From positions 62,001-126,000 of the forward strand of contig NZ_JAAXMM010000001.1 in NCBI RefSeq assembly GCF_012276985.1: a DNA stretch of 64,000 nt, in the 5' to 3' direction. Under the pieces are notes generated by a model. That model was not told the DNA's origin. It searched no databases and was given only the letters and a program-made list of their open reading frames with translations. The translations under genes and the position numbers were made by a program. Source of the DNA: Agrobacterium sp. a22-2. Its GTDB lineage: Bacteria > Pseudomonadota > Alphaproteobacteria > Rhizobiales > Rhizobiaceae. Within the stretch, counting starts at the first letter, position 1, and each line of letters begins with the position of its first letter. This document shows, piece by piece, positions 25,883 to 35,428 of this stretch.

Positions 25883-27352
25883 TTAACCCGCCATCTCTAT
25901 GAGAGCGGACAGCATTTCATCTACTGCGCTCATCAATTTCGTCGATGCTTTGTAGGACTGCTCGATGTCGAGGAGCAGCGACAATTCTTCGTCGAGGCTG
26001 ACCCCCGTTTCGTTCTGATAGGCTTGCGTCGCCCTCTGCAGCATCGCGGCCTTGTTTTCCGAAGCTGTCGTCGCATTCGAGCGAAGCTCTTCGAGCCAGC
26101 CGATCGAATCGGTCGCGTAGGACATCAGGCTTGCCTGATCATCGAGTTGAGCCGCCGTATCGAATGCCATGTCGGCATCCATGCCGGTAACATAGCCATC
26201 GAGAAGTTCCGAATAGCCGCTGCCGCCTGTGGTATTCCAGACGTAGGAGGCACCGTTTATGCCACCATCGCGCAACAGCATCGGATCGCCGCCCGCCGAA
26301 CTCAGGAGCGCCGTATTGACCGTGATCGTCGCGGCAATGCCTGGCTCGACCGTCCCGGCTGTCGGTGTGTAGGCCGGCGGGGTGGCAGGCTCCCAGGTAA
26401 ACAGGCCCGGCATTTCCGATCCCGGTGTCAGCGGATCCACTTCGGAAAAAACCGTGACCAGGCCGCGGGCCACTTCATCGAGCTGGTTCTGGAAGACCGG
26501 GGCGATCTCGTCGCGCAACTGCAGCGATGCCGCTAGAGAGCCCTGGGCCGTCGTATTGCCGCCCGCGCCGCTATCGAGCGCAACGCCATCGATATAGACA
26601 GGGTTGCCCTCGGTGGCCGAACCGTAGGCAATGATCCGCTCGAAGCTGACCGTGCGTGGCGACGTTTCAAACAGCGTCATCCCGTCGGCGGTGTAGAGGA
26701 CCATGTCGTTGTTGGTGCGGGTCACGGCCGTGACGCCGATGATCTCCGAGATCTGCTTGGTCAGCGTCTCGCGCTGGTCAAGCGCATCATTCGGATCGCC
26801 GTTGACTGCCGTTGCTGATGTTACCGCATCATTGGCGATCTTGAACTGGGCCAGCAGGTCGTTCAGCGTTGCAACGGAGGTCTCGATTTCCCGATCGGCT
26901 TGCGCCCGCAGGCTCTGGACACCCTCGGACGCCGTGTTCAGCGATCTGGCGACATCCTGGGCGGTATTGACGGTCGTTTCGGCCAGGGAAAGTTCGCCGG
27001 GCTTGGCGGCAAAAGCCTGGAGGCTGTCGCGCAGCTCGGCGATGTAGGTCGAGGGTGCCAATTCATAGTCATTGCCACCCAACAGCGACTGGAGCTGTTC
27101 CAGACCGGCAAGCAGGGTCTCCTGACCGCTGCTGCCGGCTGTGCTGTCCAGCGTCTGGCGCAGCAGGGCGTCATTCTGGGCGCGCTCGGTCGTGACGACC
27201 TGCGCGCCGTACATGGTGGTAGCGACAACAGCGGAACGCCGCACATAGTTTGCGTTACCGGCATTGGCAATGTTCTTGGATATCACCGAAGACTGTTCGC
27301 CGGTGTTCCTGAAAATGGCTTGAGCCGTATTAACTGCAGATGAGAGCGACAT
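25883..27352 (-). CDS. flgK: Hook-filament junction protein FlgK (HAP1)
   Basis: 489 aa. The N-terminal rod/hook signature region SSVISKNIANAGNANYVRR is at about residues 20-40, the central part is variable, and the C-terminal QNETGVSLDEELSLLLDIEQSYKASTKLMSAVDEML carries the FlgK/FlgE C-terminal motif. It is the first hook-associated protein at the distal end of the hook. It is 24 nt after flgE in the same operon. Confidence 0.96.
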   Translation of the reverse strand: MSLSSAVNTAQAIFRNTGEQSSVISKNIANAGNANYVRRSAVVATTMYGAQVVTTERAQNDALLRQTLDSTAGSSGQETLLAGLEQLQSLLGGNDYELAPSTYIAELRDSLQAFAAKPGELSLAETTVNTAQDVARSLNTASEGVQSLRAQADREIETSVATLNDLLAQFKIANDAVTSATAVNGDPNDALDQRETLTKQISEIIGVTAVTRTNNDMVLYTADGMTLFETSPRTVSFERIIAYGSATEGNPVYIDGVALDSGAGGNTTAQGSLAASLQLRDEIAPVFQNQLDEVARGLVTVFSEVDPLTPGSEMPGLFTWEPATPPAYTPTAGTVEPGIAATITVNTALLSSAGGDPMLLRDGGINGASYVWNTTGGSGYSELLDGYVTGMDADMAFDTAAQLDDQASLMSYATDSIGWLEELRSNATTASENKAAMLQRATQAYQNETGVSLDEELSLLLDIEQSYKASTKLMSAVDEMLSALIEMAG

Positions 27353-27376
27353 TTAGCTGCCTTTTACGCGCTTCTA

Positions 27377-28645
27377 TTAACGCTTCAGATTGATCAGTAC
27401 GTCCATCAAGTCCGAACCGGTCTGGAAGACCTTGGAATTGGCGGTGTAGCTGCGTTGTGCTTCGATCATTTCCGTCAGTTCGCTTGCCAGGTCGACGTTC
27501 GAGCTTTCCAGGGCACCAGAAACGATGGTTCCGAAGGTCCCGCTGTCGGCAAAGCCGGTGGTAATGACGCCGGAGTCGGAACCGGCGCTGTAGACGTTAC
27601 CACTGACGACGGTGAGGTTGTCGGGGCTCTGCACAGTCGCCATGGCGACACGGTAGAGCGGCTCGCTGGTACCGTCGGCGTAAACCGCAGACACGGTACC
27701 GTCTTCGGAGATCTCGACGCTCTCGATGCTGCTCGGCGCGTTGCCGTCCACATCTGCCGTCGCAACCGTGAAGTCGTAGGAGAGCTGCGTCATCTCCGAC
27801 AGATCGATGTCGAGCGTCAACGGCACTGTGCCGCTTGAGTCGGTGAACGAGATCGCGTCTGCGCTGGAGCTGTCCAGTGCCCCGGTCGTCGGATCGAAGG
27901 TAAGTGTCGTGCTGGCCAGGAGGCCGGTTGGGCTGTAGGGGAACGACGTGCCGGACGTGGCTTCGTCGTTACGGAACACCGAGACTTCCCACTCGTTGTC
28001 GTTGATCTTGGTGTAGTAGAAGTCATACAGCACTTCGTTGCCGAGGCTATCATAAGCAACCAGCGAGCTCTTGTGCGTGTATTCGCTTGTGGCGGAATTG
28101 AGGGCTGGCGTATCGCCGGTGACGATATCCGAACCGGAGTCGAGGTTGGCTCCGAACTCACCCGTCGTGGAAGCCGTCGCGGTCAATTGAGACTGACCAA
28201 CATTGACGGCTTCGAGACCGTCAAACCCGTTGACGACTGCGGCCGGAGTACCCGAATCGTAGGAATAGCCGAGGAGCGTGTAGCCGGCTGAATTGACCAG
28301 GTAGCCGTCTTCGTCGACCTGGAAAGAACCGGCGCGCGTCAGATAAGTCGAATCGGTGGCATCAGAGACCACGAAGAAGCCTTCGCCCTGGATAGCGAGG
28401 TCCGTTGTCGACGTGGTGTAGGTAAGCGCACCCTGCTCGGATATCGAATAGCGGATGTTGGTATCGACGCCGCCGGAATTGTAGGAGCCACCCGTGGAAG
28501 GCAAAACCATCGATGAAAATGAAGTGTAGGCCTTCTTGTAGCCGGTTGTACTGGAATTGGCGATATTGTCACCGACAGTGCCTAGGCGGTTTGCCTGTGC
28601 ATTCATTCCCGACACCGCGGTTTTCATAGTACCGAAAAGGCTCAT
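27377..28645 (-). CDS. flgE: Flagellar hook protein FlgE
   Basis: 422 aa. The N-terminal rod/hook motif AVSGMNAQANRLGTVGDNIANSSTTGYK (residues about 11-38) and the C-terminal SSNVDLASELTEMIEAQRSYTANSKVFQTGSDLMDVLI are diagnostic. It polymerises into the universal-joint hook. It is the first gene of a seven-gene operon (flgE-flgK-flgL-flaF-flbT-flgD-fliQ), with a middle-class motif 31-54 nt upstream of the ATG. Confidence 0.97.
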   Translation of the reverse strand: MSLFGTMKTAVSGMNAQANRLGTVGDNIANSSTTGYKKAYTSFSSMVLPSTGGSYNSGGVDTNIRYSISEQGALTYTTSTTDLAIQGEGFFVVSDATDSTYLTRAGSFQVDEDGYLVNSAGYTLLGYSYDSGTPAAVVNGFDGLEAVNVGQSQLTATASTTGEFGANLDSGSDIVTGDTPALNSATSEYTHKSSLVAYDSLGNEVLYDFYYTKINDNEWEVSVFRNDEATSGTSFPYSPTGLLASTTLTFDPTTGALDSSSADAISFTDSSGTVPLTLDIDLSEMTQLSYDFTVATADVDGNAPSSIESVEISEDGTVSAVYADGTSEPLYRVAMATVQSPDNLTVVSGNVYSAGSDSGVITTGFADSGTFGTIVSGALESSNVDLASELTEMIEAQRSYTANSKVFQTGSDLMDVLINLKR

Positions 28646-28675
28646 AATAAGTCCCCGTTTCTATCGTCATTGCAG

Positions 28676-28699
28676 AGAGTAAAAGGCGGGCCTTGCGTG
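28676..28699 (-). promoter_or_regulatory. Flagellar middle-class promoter motif upstream of flgE
   Basis: On the coding strand CACGCAAG, ten bases, then TACTCT. Matches the CRCRCAAG-N10-TA consensus; it lies between rem and flgE. Confidence 0.7.
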
Positions 28700-28775
28700 A
28701 AGCTGTCTGGCGAGGTGCCGTTTGACAACTTTGATTGGCGCAAGGACCCGCCGGTTCGGTCCTCAGACCGTAAAA

Positions 28776-29447
28776 TCACTTCCAATCAATGCAGTAACCA
28801 AGAAACCGCTTCGAATCGACCGGGTCGAAACCAAGCTTTTTCCGCAGCTTCTTGCGCAGTTTGCTGATGTGACTTTCGACGACGTTCTCTTCGACTTCCT
28901 CGTCGAAAATGCCGTAGATGGCACTGAAGATCTGGGTCTTCGACACGCGACGTCCGCGGTTTGCGACTAGATATTCAAGAATACGGCGCTCGCGCCGGGG
29001 CAAGGGGAATATCTCTCCGGAGATTTCCGGGTCCCGTCCATCCGAGAACACCCGGATTGCACCGATTTCAGTATAGTTGGCTATTGCTTTCAGGCGTCGG
29101 CGAATTGCCGCCGCCCGTGCCAGGATTTCGCGTGGATGCACTGGTTTGCGAACGACGTCATCGACGCCGCTATCAAAAAGTGCCAGCGTGGCTTCCAGCG
29201 ACGGGTGGTCGCTGACTGCTATCACCGGTGCCGTGGTTCTGTCACGAATTGCCCGCGGCAACTCGAACGTCCGATCGCCTTGGCCGATCAAAAACGCTTC
29301 GACCGCAGCGATATCCGAATCGGCTGCAGTCGAGACCCACTCTCCAAATTCCCCCGGATCAAATCCGGTCGAGGGAATACCCTCACGTCCAAATAGTGAT
29401 GTGTACCCATCTTTAACGAGCTCGCGCTCATCAACCACTACGATCAT
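28776..29447 (-). CDS. rem: Rem, orphan OmpR-type regulator of flagellar genes
   Basis: 223 aa. An N-terminal receiver-like domain (1-120) is followed by an OmpR/PhoB winged-helix domain (about 130-222: [19 protein letters not shown], then [20 protein letters not shown]). Rem in S. meliloti is the growth-phase-dependent activator between VisNR and the structural flagellar genes. The receiver looks unphosphorylatable: only one acidic pair follows strand 1 (VVDER) and the phospho-acceptor position is Glu50, not Asp. It is located between the MotC/FliK operon and flgE, as in S. meliloti. Confidence 0.92.
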   Translation of the reverse strand: MIVVVDERELVKDGYTSLFGREGIPSTGFDPGEFGEWVSTAADSDIAAVEAFLIGQGDRTFELPRAIRDRTTAPVIAVSDHPSLEATLALFDSGVDDVVRKPVHPREILARAAAIRRRLKAIANYTEIGAIRVFSDGRDPEISGEIFPLPRRERRILEYLVANRGRRVSKTQIFSAIYGIFDEEVEENVVESHISKLRKKLRKKLGFDPVDSKRFLGYCIDWK

Positions 29448-29726
29448 TCGTCCGCCTCCGAATCAGTGTGGTGTTTCAACACCCTATCGGTACGAATCGC
29501 GGGAATCAGCGACAACTGGATAAAGTTAATGATAGGTATTAACAGTTGATTAAGATTTTAGTGGTGATTTGATCTACATATAGTAGCTAAGGGCAAAATC
29601 AGCCACAATTCTTTAGTGGAAAAGTTAACGCATGGTTAACGTTCCGCTTGCACGACTTTTTTCCTCCGCATTGTGGTCACATTTTGGCGACCGCGTCCGG
29701 CGGTTGATGCAAGCAATCATAGATTG
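29448..29726. other. AT-rich control region upstream of rem
   Basis: 279 nt without a gene, strongly AT-rich between 29520 and 29640. It contains two GTTAAC palindromes near 29624-29640 and a loose relative of the flagellar motif (minus strand CGTGCAAG at about 29647-29654, without the downstream TA). It probably holds the rem promoter; VisNR sites are expected here but have no consensus I can test. Confidence 0.45.
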
Positions 29727-30302
29727 TTATTCACTGCAAAATTGTCGCGCGTTGGAGGTCCACTTTCCGTACCCCGTTGCCACCAGATTGGCGATCACGC
29801 GACACACATAGCGCTTCTGCGCGGGGTCGTTATTGGGTCCCGCATGGTATCTGGCTACCGCCATCGTCCATGTTTCATGGCGGCCATGAAGGTTGCTGAG
29901 GAACTTTGCCGCATACTCTACGTTGCGACGAGGGTCCAGCATCTCCTGAACGGAGGCAAAATTCTCGCCGTGAAAATGATGATTGATCTGCATGCACCCG
30001 ACGTCGATGAGCTTGGCACCTTGCTGCCGGGCCGCTGCAAACGCTTCCAGGACCTCCGATTTCGACCCGAGGAACACGGCCTTGCCTTCGATATTCATGG
30101 CGTAAGGCTGCAGGGATCCCTTGCGTCCGGTTTCCGTCAGACCGACCGAATAGAGAATGCCTTCCGGCACCCCATACTTGGCCGCTGCGTGCTGTATCTC
30201 GCGCTCGCATATGCCGACGGTTGCTTGGGCTTCAGAGGTACAGCTGGCCAGAACGAGTGCCGCCAGTGCCGTCCGCAGAGGATTGAGCCGCGGTCGCTTC
30301 AT
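29727..30302 (-). CDS. Lytic transglycosylase-like (SLT domain) protein of the motility cluster
   Basis: 191 aa from the ATG at 30302, which has a GGGAG RBS. A signal-peptide-like N-terminus (LRTALAALVLASCTSEAQA, with a possible lipobox cysteine) precedes a transglycosylase SLT fold: VPEGILYSVGLTETGRKG carries the likely catalytic glutamate, then DVGCMQINHHFHGENF and YAAKFLSNLHGRHETWTMAVARYHAG. It probably opens peptidoglycan for flagellar assembly. It corresponds in position to the gene after fliK in S. meliloti. Its start lies 71 nt inside the end of fliK in another frame. Confidence 0.85.
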   Translation of the reverse strand: MKRPRLNPLRTALAALVLASCTSEAQATVGICEREIQHAAAKYGVPEGILYSVGLTETGRKGSLQPYAMNIEGKAVFLGSKSEVLEAFAAARQQGAKLIDVGCMQINHHFHGENFASVQEMLDPRRNVEYAAKFLSNLHGRHETWTMAVARYHAGPNNDPAQKRYVCRVIANLVATGYGKWTSNARQFCSE

Positions 30303-31887
30303 CGGAAGACACTCCCAGTGACTTATCATTGCCGAGCGAGGACGAGAAGGTATCCTGCGACCGGTTGTTCGTTGCTCCGCCCTGCGCGCCGTTCTGGGCG
30401 GACTGCTGGCCGGAGAACTGGTTCTGCCCGCCGGACTGGCTGGGGTCGCTACCTGTCTTGTCGCTGCTGACAATGGTGATCTGAACCTGATCGACACTAA
30501 AGCCCTGGGCCCGCAGCGTCTTGACAATCTCGTTTTGATCTTCGCTCAGCTTGCGATAGGCCGCGCTGCTCTCAACGACCAGGCTGACGGTCAATTCGTC
30601 GCCCGTCAGGCGCAACGTCGCCGTGACATTGCCGAGGTCGATCGGGCTCATCTGGATCTTCAAGGTGTTGAGCACCCGGCCACCGCCAGCCGTTGCATCG
30701 GTCGCCTCCGTGCCTGCCCGCATGGCGCTCGCCCACTCGGCGTCACCCATCATGCTTGCGGCAATATTGGCAGCGTTGGAGGTCTCGGCGGGTGCCAGAT
30801 AGCGTCTGCTGTCGAGAACCGTCACTGTCTGAAGGGTGTCGGAGGCCGCAGCCTTGGTCTCGACGCCGGCGGCGTCATCCTGACGTACGCTGACTGCTGC
30901 CGATTCGTATTTTCCATCGGCCCGAACAGCGCGGAACGCCTGGTCGGTAGAGCTTGTCTCCTGGGCGATGGTATTGCCCGAAACCTGGGTCGTTGCGGTG
31001 TTCGTCTTGGCCGTTGTTTTGCCATCGGCGGTCACGGCGGCCGACAGGCTGGTGGTCTCTACGGCGTCGGATTGGTCGGTCGCATCCTCGGACGACTGGG
31101 GCGCCACGACAATCCGATCGGCCACCGCTTCGACCAGAGTCGCGTGCGCATCTTCGACCAGGATTGCGTCCGCATCTTCGACCACGGCGGCGGTGTTGCC
31201 GCCAAGCAGCGACAGAACGGCTTCGAGATCTTCGTCGCCGGCTGCGGCGGCCGTGCTGCCGTCATCGACCTCTTCAGCCTCCTCAACCTCTTCAGCCTCT
31301 TCAGCGTCTGCGGACAGCTTTTCCGGTGCGCCTGCCGATGCCAGCCCGACCTTGGCCGCCTGCTGCAAGACAGCGGCCTCGTCGACCGTCAAGGTCACCG
31401 CGCTGTCCGACAAGGCGCCAAGAGCCGCCTTTGCGGTCTGCTGAGCCTTGTCCATCTGTGCCGTCGTCGCGGGATCCGTTGTGGCGGTATCACCATCAGG
31501 CGTCACGACTTCTGCGTTGCCATCGGCAACCTGGTTCAGTGTGACCTCCGAGACGGACTGATCCGTGGCCTTGCGCAAGCTGGCCACAGAAATGTCGATG
31601 ATCGGCTTGGCCTTGCTACCCGTCTTCATCGTGGCGACCACGTCTTCGGAAAGTTCGGTGCCGGCGCCGTCCTCGGCGAGCAGCTCCGATGGGTCCTGCT
31701 CGTCCGTGTCGATGGCCGTATCCTGATCGTCGCCGGATGTCGTTTTTTGCGAGGAGGCCTTGGACAATTCATCGAAGAAACCGCCCTTGGACGATGACGT
31801 CGCGCCCGCGCCTGATCCACGCGCAGAGCCCGAATAGGCCTTGGTATCAGCGGCGGCAACTTTTCCCGAAAGACCGGCATCCATCAT
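30232..31887 (-). CDS. fliK: Flagellar hook-length control protein FliK (formerly MotD)
   Basis: 551 aa. Residues 1-370 are low-complexity, rich in Ala, Asp, Thr and Glu (including EEAEEVEEAEEVDD near residue 200), and probably extended as a molecular ruler. The Flg_hook domain follows at about 395-470 (VLNTLKIQMSPIDLGNVTATL, then LRAQGFSVDQVQITI). A Gln/Ser/Asn-rich tail ends the protein. In S. meliloti the equivalent was first called MotD. The start overlaps the motC stop (ATGA) and the 3-prime end overlaps the transglycosylase gene. Confidence 0.92.
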   Translation of the reverse strand: MMDAGLSGKVAAADTKAYSGSARGSGAGATSSSKGGFFDELSKASSQKTTSGDDQDTAIDTDEQDPSELLAEDGAGTELSEDVVATMKTGSKAKPIIDISVASLRKATDQSVSEVTLNQVADGNAEVVTPDGDTATTDPATTAQMDKAQQTAKAALGALSDSAVTLTVDEAAVLQQAAKVGLASAGAPEKLSADAEEAEEVEEAEEVDDGSTAAAAGDEDLEAVLSLLGGNTAAVVEDADAILVEDAHATLVEAVADRIVVAPQSSEDATDQSDAVETTSLSAAVTADGKTTAKTNTATTQVSGNTIAQETSSTDQAFRAVRADGKYESAAVSVRQDDAAGVETKAAASDTLQTVTVLDSRRYLAPAETSNAANIAASMMGDAEWASAMRAGTEATDATAGGGRVLNTLKIQMSPIDLGNVTATLRLTGDELTVSLVVESSAAYRKLSEDQNEIVKTLRAQGFSVDQVQITIVSSDKTGSDPSQSGGQNQFSGQQSAQNGAQGGATNNRSQDTFSSSLGNDKSLGVSSDEATAAQSSADGTGGTRSGQLYL

Positions 31888-33179
31888 TTTGTGGCACTTT
31901 CTTCATTCAGCAGCTTATCGATTTCTTCGAGTTTGGAACGGCCCGTATCGACGAAAGACTGGAAGGCCGGATCGCTATCCGTCGCTCCCTCTTTCGTTCC
32001 GGCAGGCGTTGCCGCGACGGGAACAGCCGCCGCACGCTCATCCGCTGTCATCGCGGTCGGGTCATCCGAAGCAGTTTCGGATATGACGACATCAGGAGTC
32101 GTTGAGTCGGCTTGCGTCGGGCTTTCCATGACCGGCAGGCGCAAAACTTCCTCGGCCACCGCCTGGGCGGCGGTGCGCAGAGCCCGGTCCGACGGAGACA
32201 GCTTTTCGTCGGGAATGTCTATGATGGCCTGCATGGCCGCCTCGACACTGCCGGACGAAACATCCGCAACGCCGCCGTAGAGATCGGCCAGAGCGTCCAT
32301 GCCATCATCAACCTGGCCGGCCAGCCCCTTTGCGCGGGCCGCGGACAGGCGGGCCAGCTCGGTATGGCCGTTGATGGCGGCCTGCCGGGCAATGCGCAGA
32401 TATACCTCGCGTTGGCGCGGCTCATCCATGAAGGAGAGCGTCGTCAGAATAAACTGTTCGTCCAGCTTGTCGAAATGATCGACCACCAGACGGACGAACA
32501 GGTCGGCGAACTGGCTGGCATAGGGGGAATGGAGAAAACGCCGGGCGTAGCGATTGGAATAGGAGGCACCTTTTTCGACCATACCCGTATCCAGGGCTAT
32601 CGACAGGGAGCGGCGCAGGGCGGCCTCCTCGACAATGGTGCCCGGAGCGGTCAGGCGCGCCCAGTCATAGAATTTGAGGGCGGCGGTGGGGTCCCGGGTA
32701 ATGGTCACGTTGCCAGCCACCAGTGCCAGATAGGGCCCGATTTTCTGGTCGCGATATTCCGGCACCATGTCGGCAAGGCTCTTGGCGATCAGCGTGCCTT
32801 TGCCGCTCAGATATTTCCGCAAGGCATCGGTGACGCGATTGTCGAAATTGCCATCGACATCGCGCGCCACCAGAAACTCCAGGGTAGCCGGATTGCCGCC
32901 GCTCATCGCGTAGATCAAGGCTGCATCGACATTGCGCGGCTCCTCGAAAATGGAGGCGTCGGCATCGCGCAATCGGCCGTCTATGGTCTCCAGCATGAAG
33001 CGCTGCATTTCGGCCGCCGAATGGTCGCCGAGCACGACGGAATCCTGCACGAACTGCAGCGACCGCAGCATGCGGAAGGGCTCGATGGAATCCAGTGTCT
33101 GCGCGCCAAGCGGTCCCGCGGCGGCAAGCCCGAAGGCTGCCAGCAACATGGTGCGGAACGGCATCATTGCAGCTGCCAT
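31884..33179 (-). CDS. motC: Periplasmic motility protein MotC
   Basis: 431 aa. A cleavable signal peptide (MMPFRTMLLAAFGLAAAGPLGAQ) precedes a helical repeat-like periplasmic domain (residues 30-320) and an Ala/Thr-rich C-terminal part. MotC is specific to rhizobia; it binds the periplasmic part of MotB and is needed for flagellar rotation. The start is either of two closely spaced ATGs near 33179. It lies between motB (4 nt away) and fliK (4-nt overlap). Confidence 0.92.
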   Translation of the reverse strand: MAAAMMPFRTMLLAAFGLAAAGPLGAQTLDSIEPFRMLRSLQFVQDSVVLGDHSAAEMQRFMLETIDGRLRDADASIFEEPRNVDAALIYAMSGGNPATLEFLVARDVDGNFDNRVTDALRKYLSGKGTLIAKSLADMVPEYRDQKIGPYLALVAGNVTITRDPTAALKFYDWARLTAPGTIVEEAALRRSLSIALDTGMVEKGASYSNRYARRFLHSPYASQFADLFVRLVVDHFDKLDEQFILTTLSFMDEPRQREVYLRIARQAAINGHTELARLSAARAKGLAGQVDDGMDALADLYGGVADVSSGSVEAAMQAIIDIPDEKLSPSDRALRTAAQAVAEEVLRLPVMESPTQADSTTPDVVISETASDDPTAMTADERAAAVPVAATPAGTKEGATDSDPAFQSFVDTGRSKLEEIDKLLNEESATK

Positions 33180-33183
33180 GGCG

Positions 33184-34461
33184 CTATCCCTGATCCGCCT
33201 GTATCAGGATCTCGATACGCCGATTGGCATCCGCCAAGGGGTTCTCGGGCACCTGAAGACGCCGGTCGGCATAGCCGGAGACCTGGCTGACGCGTTTTTC
33301 GCTCAGGCCACCGCGTACCAGCATGTAATAGGCGCTGTGAGCGCGCGCCATCGAAAGCCGCCAGTTGTCGTTTTCCGTGCCCTTGAACTGCCGGCCATCG
33401 GTATGGCCGCGAATGAGGATCGATCCTTTGCGCGCTTCGAGGATCTTGCCGATCTTCTCCATCGCCACCACGAGTTCCTTGCGGGGAACGGCCGAACCGA
33501 CGTTGAACATCGGCGTGTCGGCCTGATCGGTAATGGTGACCAGGAGACCACCTTCGGCCGGCATGACGATCAACCCTTCGGCCAATTTGCCGGTCACGCC
33601 GCCGATGGCCGTCTCAATGCTATCACGCAGCGCCTCGGCATCGGCGTTCTTCTCCTTGTCGAACTCCTTGGTCCTGTCCGCAACATCCTGCGGAGTGACC
33701 GGTTTCGAGGGATCAGCATCCTTATCCTTGTCTTTGGCCGCGATTTCGTCGGCGCTTTCGGGACGCGGCGTCGGAACAGCGACTGCCACCTCCTGATTTG
33801 GCGCGACATCGGATTCTTCGGCGGTGGCTTGTTCTGCTGTCGGCAGTTCCGTGTTGCGCGGTGTACCGGGCTCACCCTTGGCGGTCTGCACCTGCTGAGT
33901 CCAGAAATCGGGGTCGAATGGATCGCGATAGGCCTCGCCGCCCTCGGCACCGGTCGAAGGACCGGAATCGCTGGCACCGCCCTCGCCCTTGGCGCTGACA
34001 TTGGCCTGCTGGCCGACTTCCTGGGCGATCTCGGCCAGAACGGAATACGGGTTCTCGAAGAAATCAGCCTCGGAATAGTTGGCCTGGTCGCCGGATGTCG
34101 CGGTCTGGTCTTCACCGGTGGCAGCGGCTGCGCCAACCGTCTCCTGCTCTTCCTTGACCGTCGAACGCTCCTGTTTCTCTTCCCCCTCGGCCTGATCGAC
34201 GGGCTTTTTCAAACCCTTTTCGGTCGGCTTCTCATCGGACAGCTTGATCGGGTTGAAATAGCTGGCAACCGAGGCCTTGGTTTCCTCGTTGGCGGCATTG
34301 ACCAGCCACATGACCAGGAAAAAGGCCATCATGGCGGTCATGAAGTCGGCATAGGCAATCTTCCACGCACCACCATGGTGCCCGTCATGATCGCCGCCGC
34401 CATGGCGTTTGATGATGACGATCTCATTTTTGCCGTGATGGTGATTCTCGCCGTCGCTCAT
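33184..34461 (-). CDS. motB: Flagellar stator protein MotB
   Basis: 425 aa. A His/Gly-rich cytoplasmic N-terminus, then a single transmembrane helix in [21 protein letters not shown] with the proton-binding Asp39. An unusually long Glu/Thr/Ala-rich periplasmic linker (about 65-250) leads to a C-terminal OmpA-like peptidoglycan-binding domain ([12 protein letters not shown], then [17 protein letters not shown], ending [10 protein letters not shown]). Its partner MotA is encoded 16 kb away. It overlaps the upstream FliH-like gene by 4 nt. Confidence 0.96.
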   Translation of the reverse strand: MSDGENHHHGKNEIVIIKRHGGGDHDGHHGGAWKIAYADFMTAMMAFFLVMWLVNAANEETKASVASYFNPIKLSDEKPTEKGLKKPVDQAEGEEKQERSTVKEEQETVGAAAATGEDQTATSGDQANYSEADFFENPYSVLAEIAQEVGQQANVSAKGEGGASDSGPSTGAEGGEAYRDPFDPDFWTQQVQTAKGEPGTPRNTELPTAEQATAEESDVAPNQEVAVAVPTPRPESADEIAAKDKDKDADPSKPVTPQDVADRTKEFDKEKNADAEALRDSIETAIGGVTGKLAEGLIVMPAEGGLLVTITDQADTPMFNVGSAVPRKELVVAMEKIGKILEARKGSILIRGHTDGRQFKGTENDNWRLSMARAHSAYYMLVRGGLSEKRVSQVSGYADRRLQVPENPLADANRRIEILIQADQG

Positions 34462-35108
34462 CCCAACACTTTCTTAAGGCTGGCCGCAAAGGCCGAAATA
34501 CGTGTAACCAGAACGGTCTCCGCAATATCGACAGTCAGATCCAGGTCGTCCGCTTCAACGTGGTTCAGTTGCCCTGCGCATTCCGGGAGCTCGGCCTTGA
34601 GGATGTCGAACAGATCGCGTCGCCCCTTGACGGTGATCACACCCGCTTCGCCGGCCAGGATGGCATCCTCTATCAGGCGCGCCAGATCCTTGACGGCATT
34701 TTCGGCAATATCTCTGGAGACCAGCGGCGCCAGGGCGGCCATGGCCTGCTCCCCGACAGACGCGGCGATGTCCGTGGCAATCAGACGCAAACCGTCGGCG
34801 ATCAGCTGGCTCGTGGCTGCATCATGAACTCGCTGCAAGGCGTCGATCTCTTCACGGTGACGGGCTTCGAGGGCCTGCCTCTCGGCCTCGAATTGCTCGC
34901 GAAGTTCCTGTTCCGCCGCTTCATGGCCCTCGGCATAGGCCTCACGCCTCTCCGCATCCAGGTCGATCGGATCGGGCGCACTCAAGGCTGGAAAATCTCC
35001 GTCGTCGAAAGCCATCCCGGGCGCGTCGAAGCCAACGTCGTTCATGACAACCGTCGCTGTCTGCGGAGCGCTAAAATCTTTCAGATAGCGTGCAAGAGGC
35101 ATGCTCAT
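34458..35108 (-). CDS. FliH-like protein (putative export ATPase stalk) upstream of motB
   Basis: 216 aa. An acidic N-terminal third precedes a coiled-coil ([17 protein letters not shown] through [20 protein letters not shown], residues 70-115) and a globular C-terminal part ([20 protein letters not shown]). This layout is that of FliH/V-ATPase E-type stators that hold FliI, and no other fliH candidate is in the window. The assignment is tentative because rhizobial versions are often annotated as hypothetical. Coupled to motB by a 4-nt overlap. Confidence 0.6.
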   Translation of the reverse strand: MSMPLARYLKDFSAPQTATVVMNDVGFDAPGMAFDDGDFPALSAPDPIDLDAERREAYAEGHEAAEQELREQFEAERQALEARHREEIDALQRVHDAATSQLIADGLRLIATDIAASVGEQAMAALAPLVSRDIAENAVKDLARLIEDAILAGEAGVITVKGRRDLFDILKAELPECAGQLNHVEADDLDLTVDIAETVLVTRISAFAASLKKVLG

Positions 35109-35283
35109 AGGACGCGCCCTCCCGCTTGCGCAAAAACGCGCCGGCGCGATACGCCGACGACCGACAGGCCGGAATTCGGGATCATTTCAAAAATCTCTGC
35201 CAACTCTACACCCACGATCCGTTTCAATCCCGGGACATCCGGCTTTGCTTTTGCCGATCGGCGCCGGAAAGACGCCACATGGA

Positions 35284-35307
35284 AAACTAGAAGGTCAAAC
35301 TTGTGCG
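35284..35307 (-). promoter_or_regulatory. Flagellar middle-class promoter motif upstream of the FliH-like/motB operon
   Basis: On the coding strand CGCACAAG, ten bases, then TAGTTT. Matches CRCRCAAG-N10-TA; about 180 nt upstream of the start codon, so a long leader is implied. Confidence 0.6.
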
Positions 35308-35318
35308 AGGATGAAGGT

Positions 35319-35354
35319 GTTGGACCGCGCGCCAGGGCAGTTGCGCGGTCCAAC
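35319..35354 (-). terminator. Hairpin terminator after the flagellin at 35429
   Basis: A perfect 12-bp stem (GTTGGACCGCGC and complement) with a 12-nt loop, 74 nt past the flagellin stop. No T-tract follows, so it may act as an attenuator or 3-prime stabiliser rather than a full terminator. Confidence 0.6.
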
Positions 35355-35428
35355 GGTTCCACCTGATGCCGATGACCGGCGGCACGGTAGAGGGAAATGC
35401 GGTCAACTCCGGTTGGTCGATCAATGCC

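Larger units (their letters stand above)
35109..35428. other. Gap between the FliH-like gene and the first flagellin
   Basis: 320 nt with no credible gene. It holds the middle-class motif (35284-35307) and the flagellin terminator hairpin (35319-35354); nothing else was recognised. Confidence 0.6.

Noticed and set aside
28720..28765. Hairpin after rem (GGACC/GGTCC)
   Set aside because: The stem is short (6 bp), with no T-tract; not convincing as a terminator.
32932..34827. Plus-strand open frame of about 630 codons opposite motC, motB and the FliH-like gene
   Set aside because: Antisense of three recognised genes; composition and lack of motifs show it is not coding.
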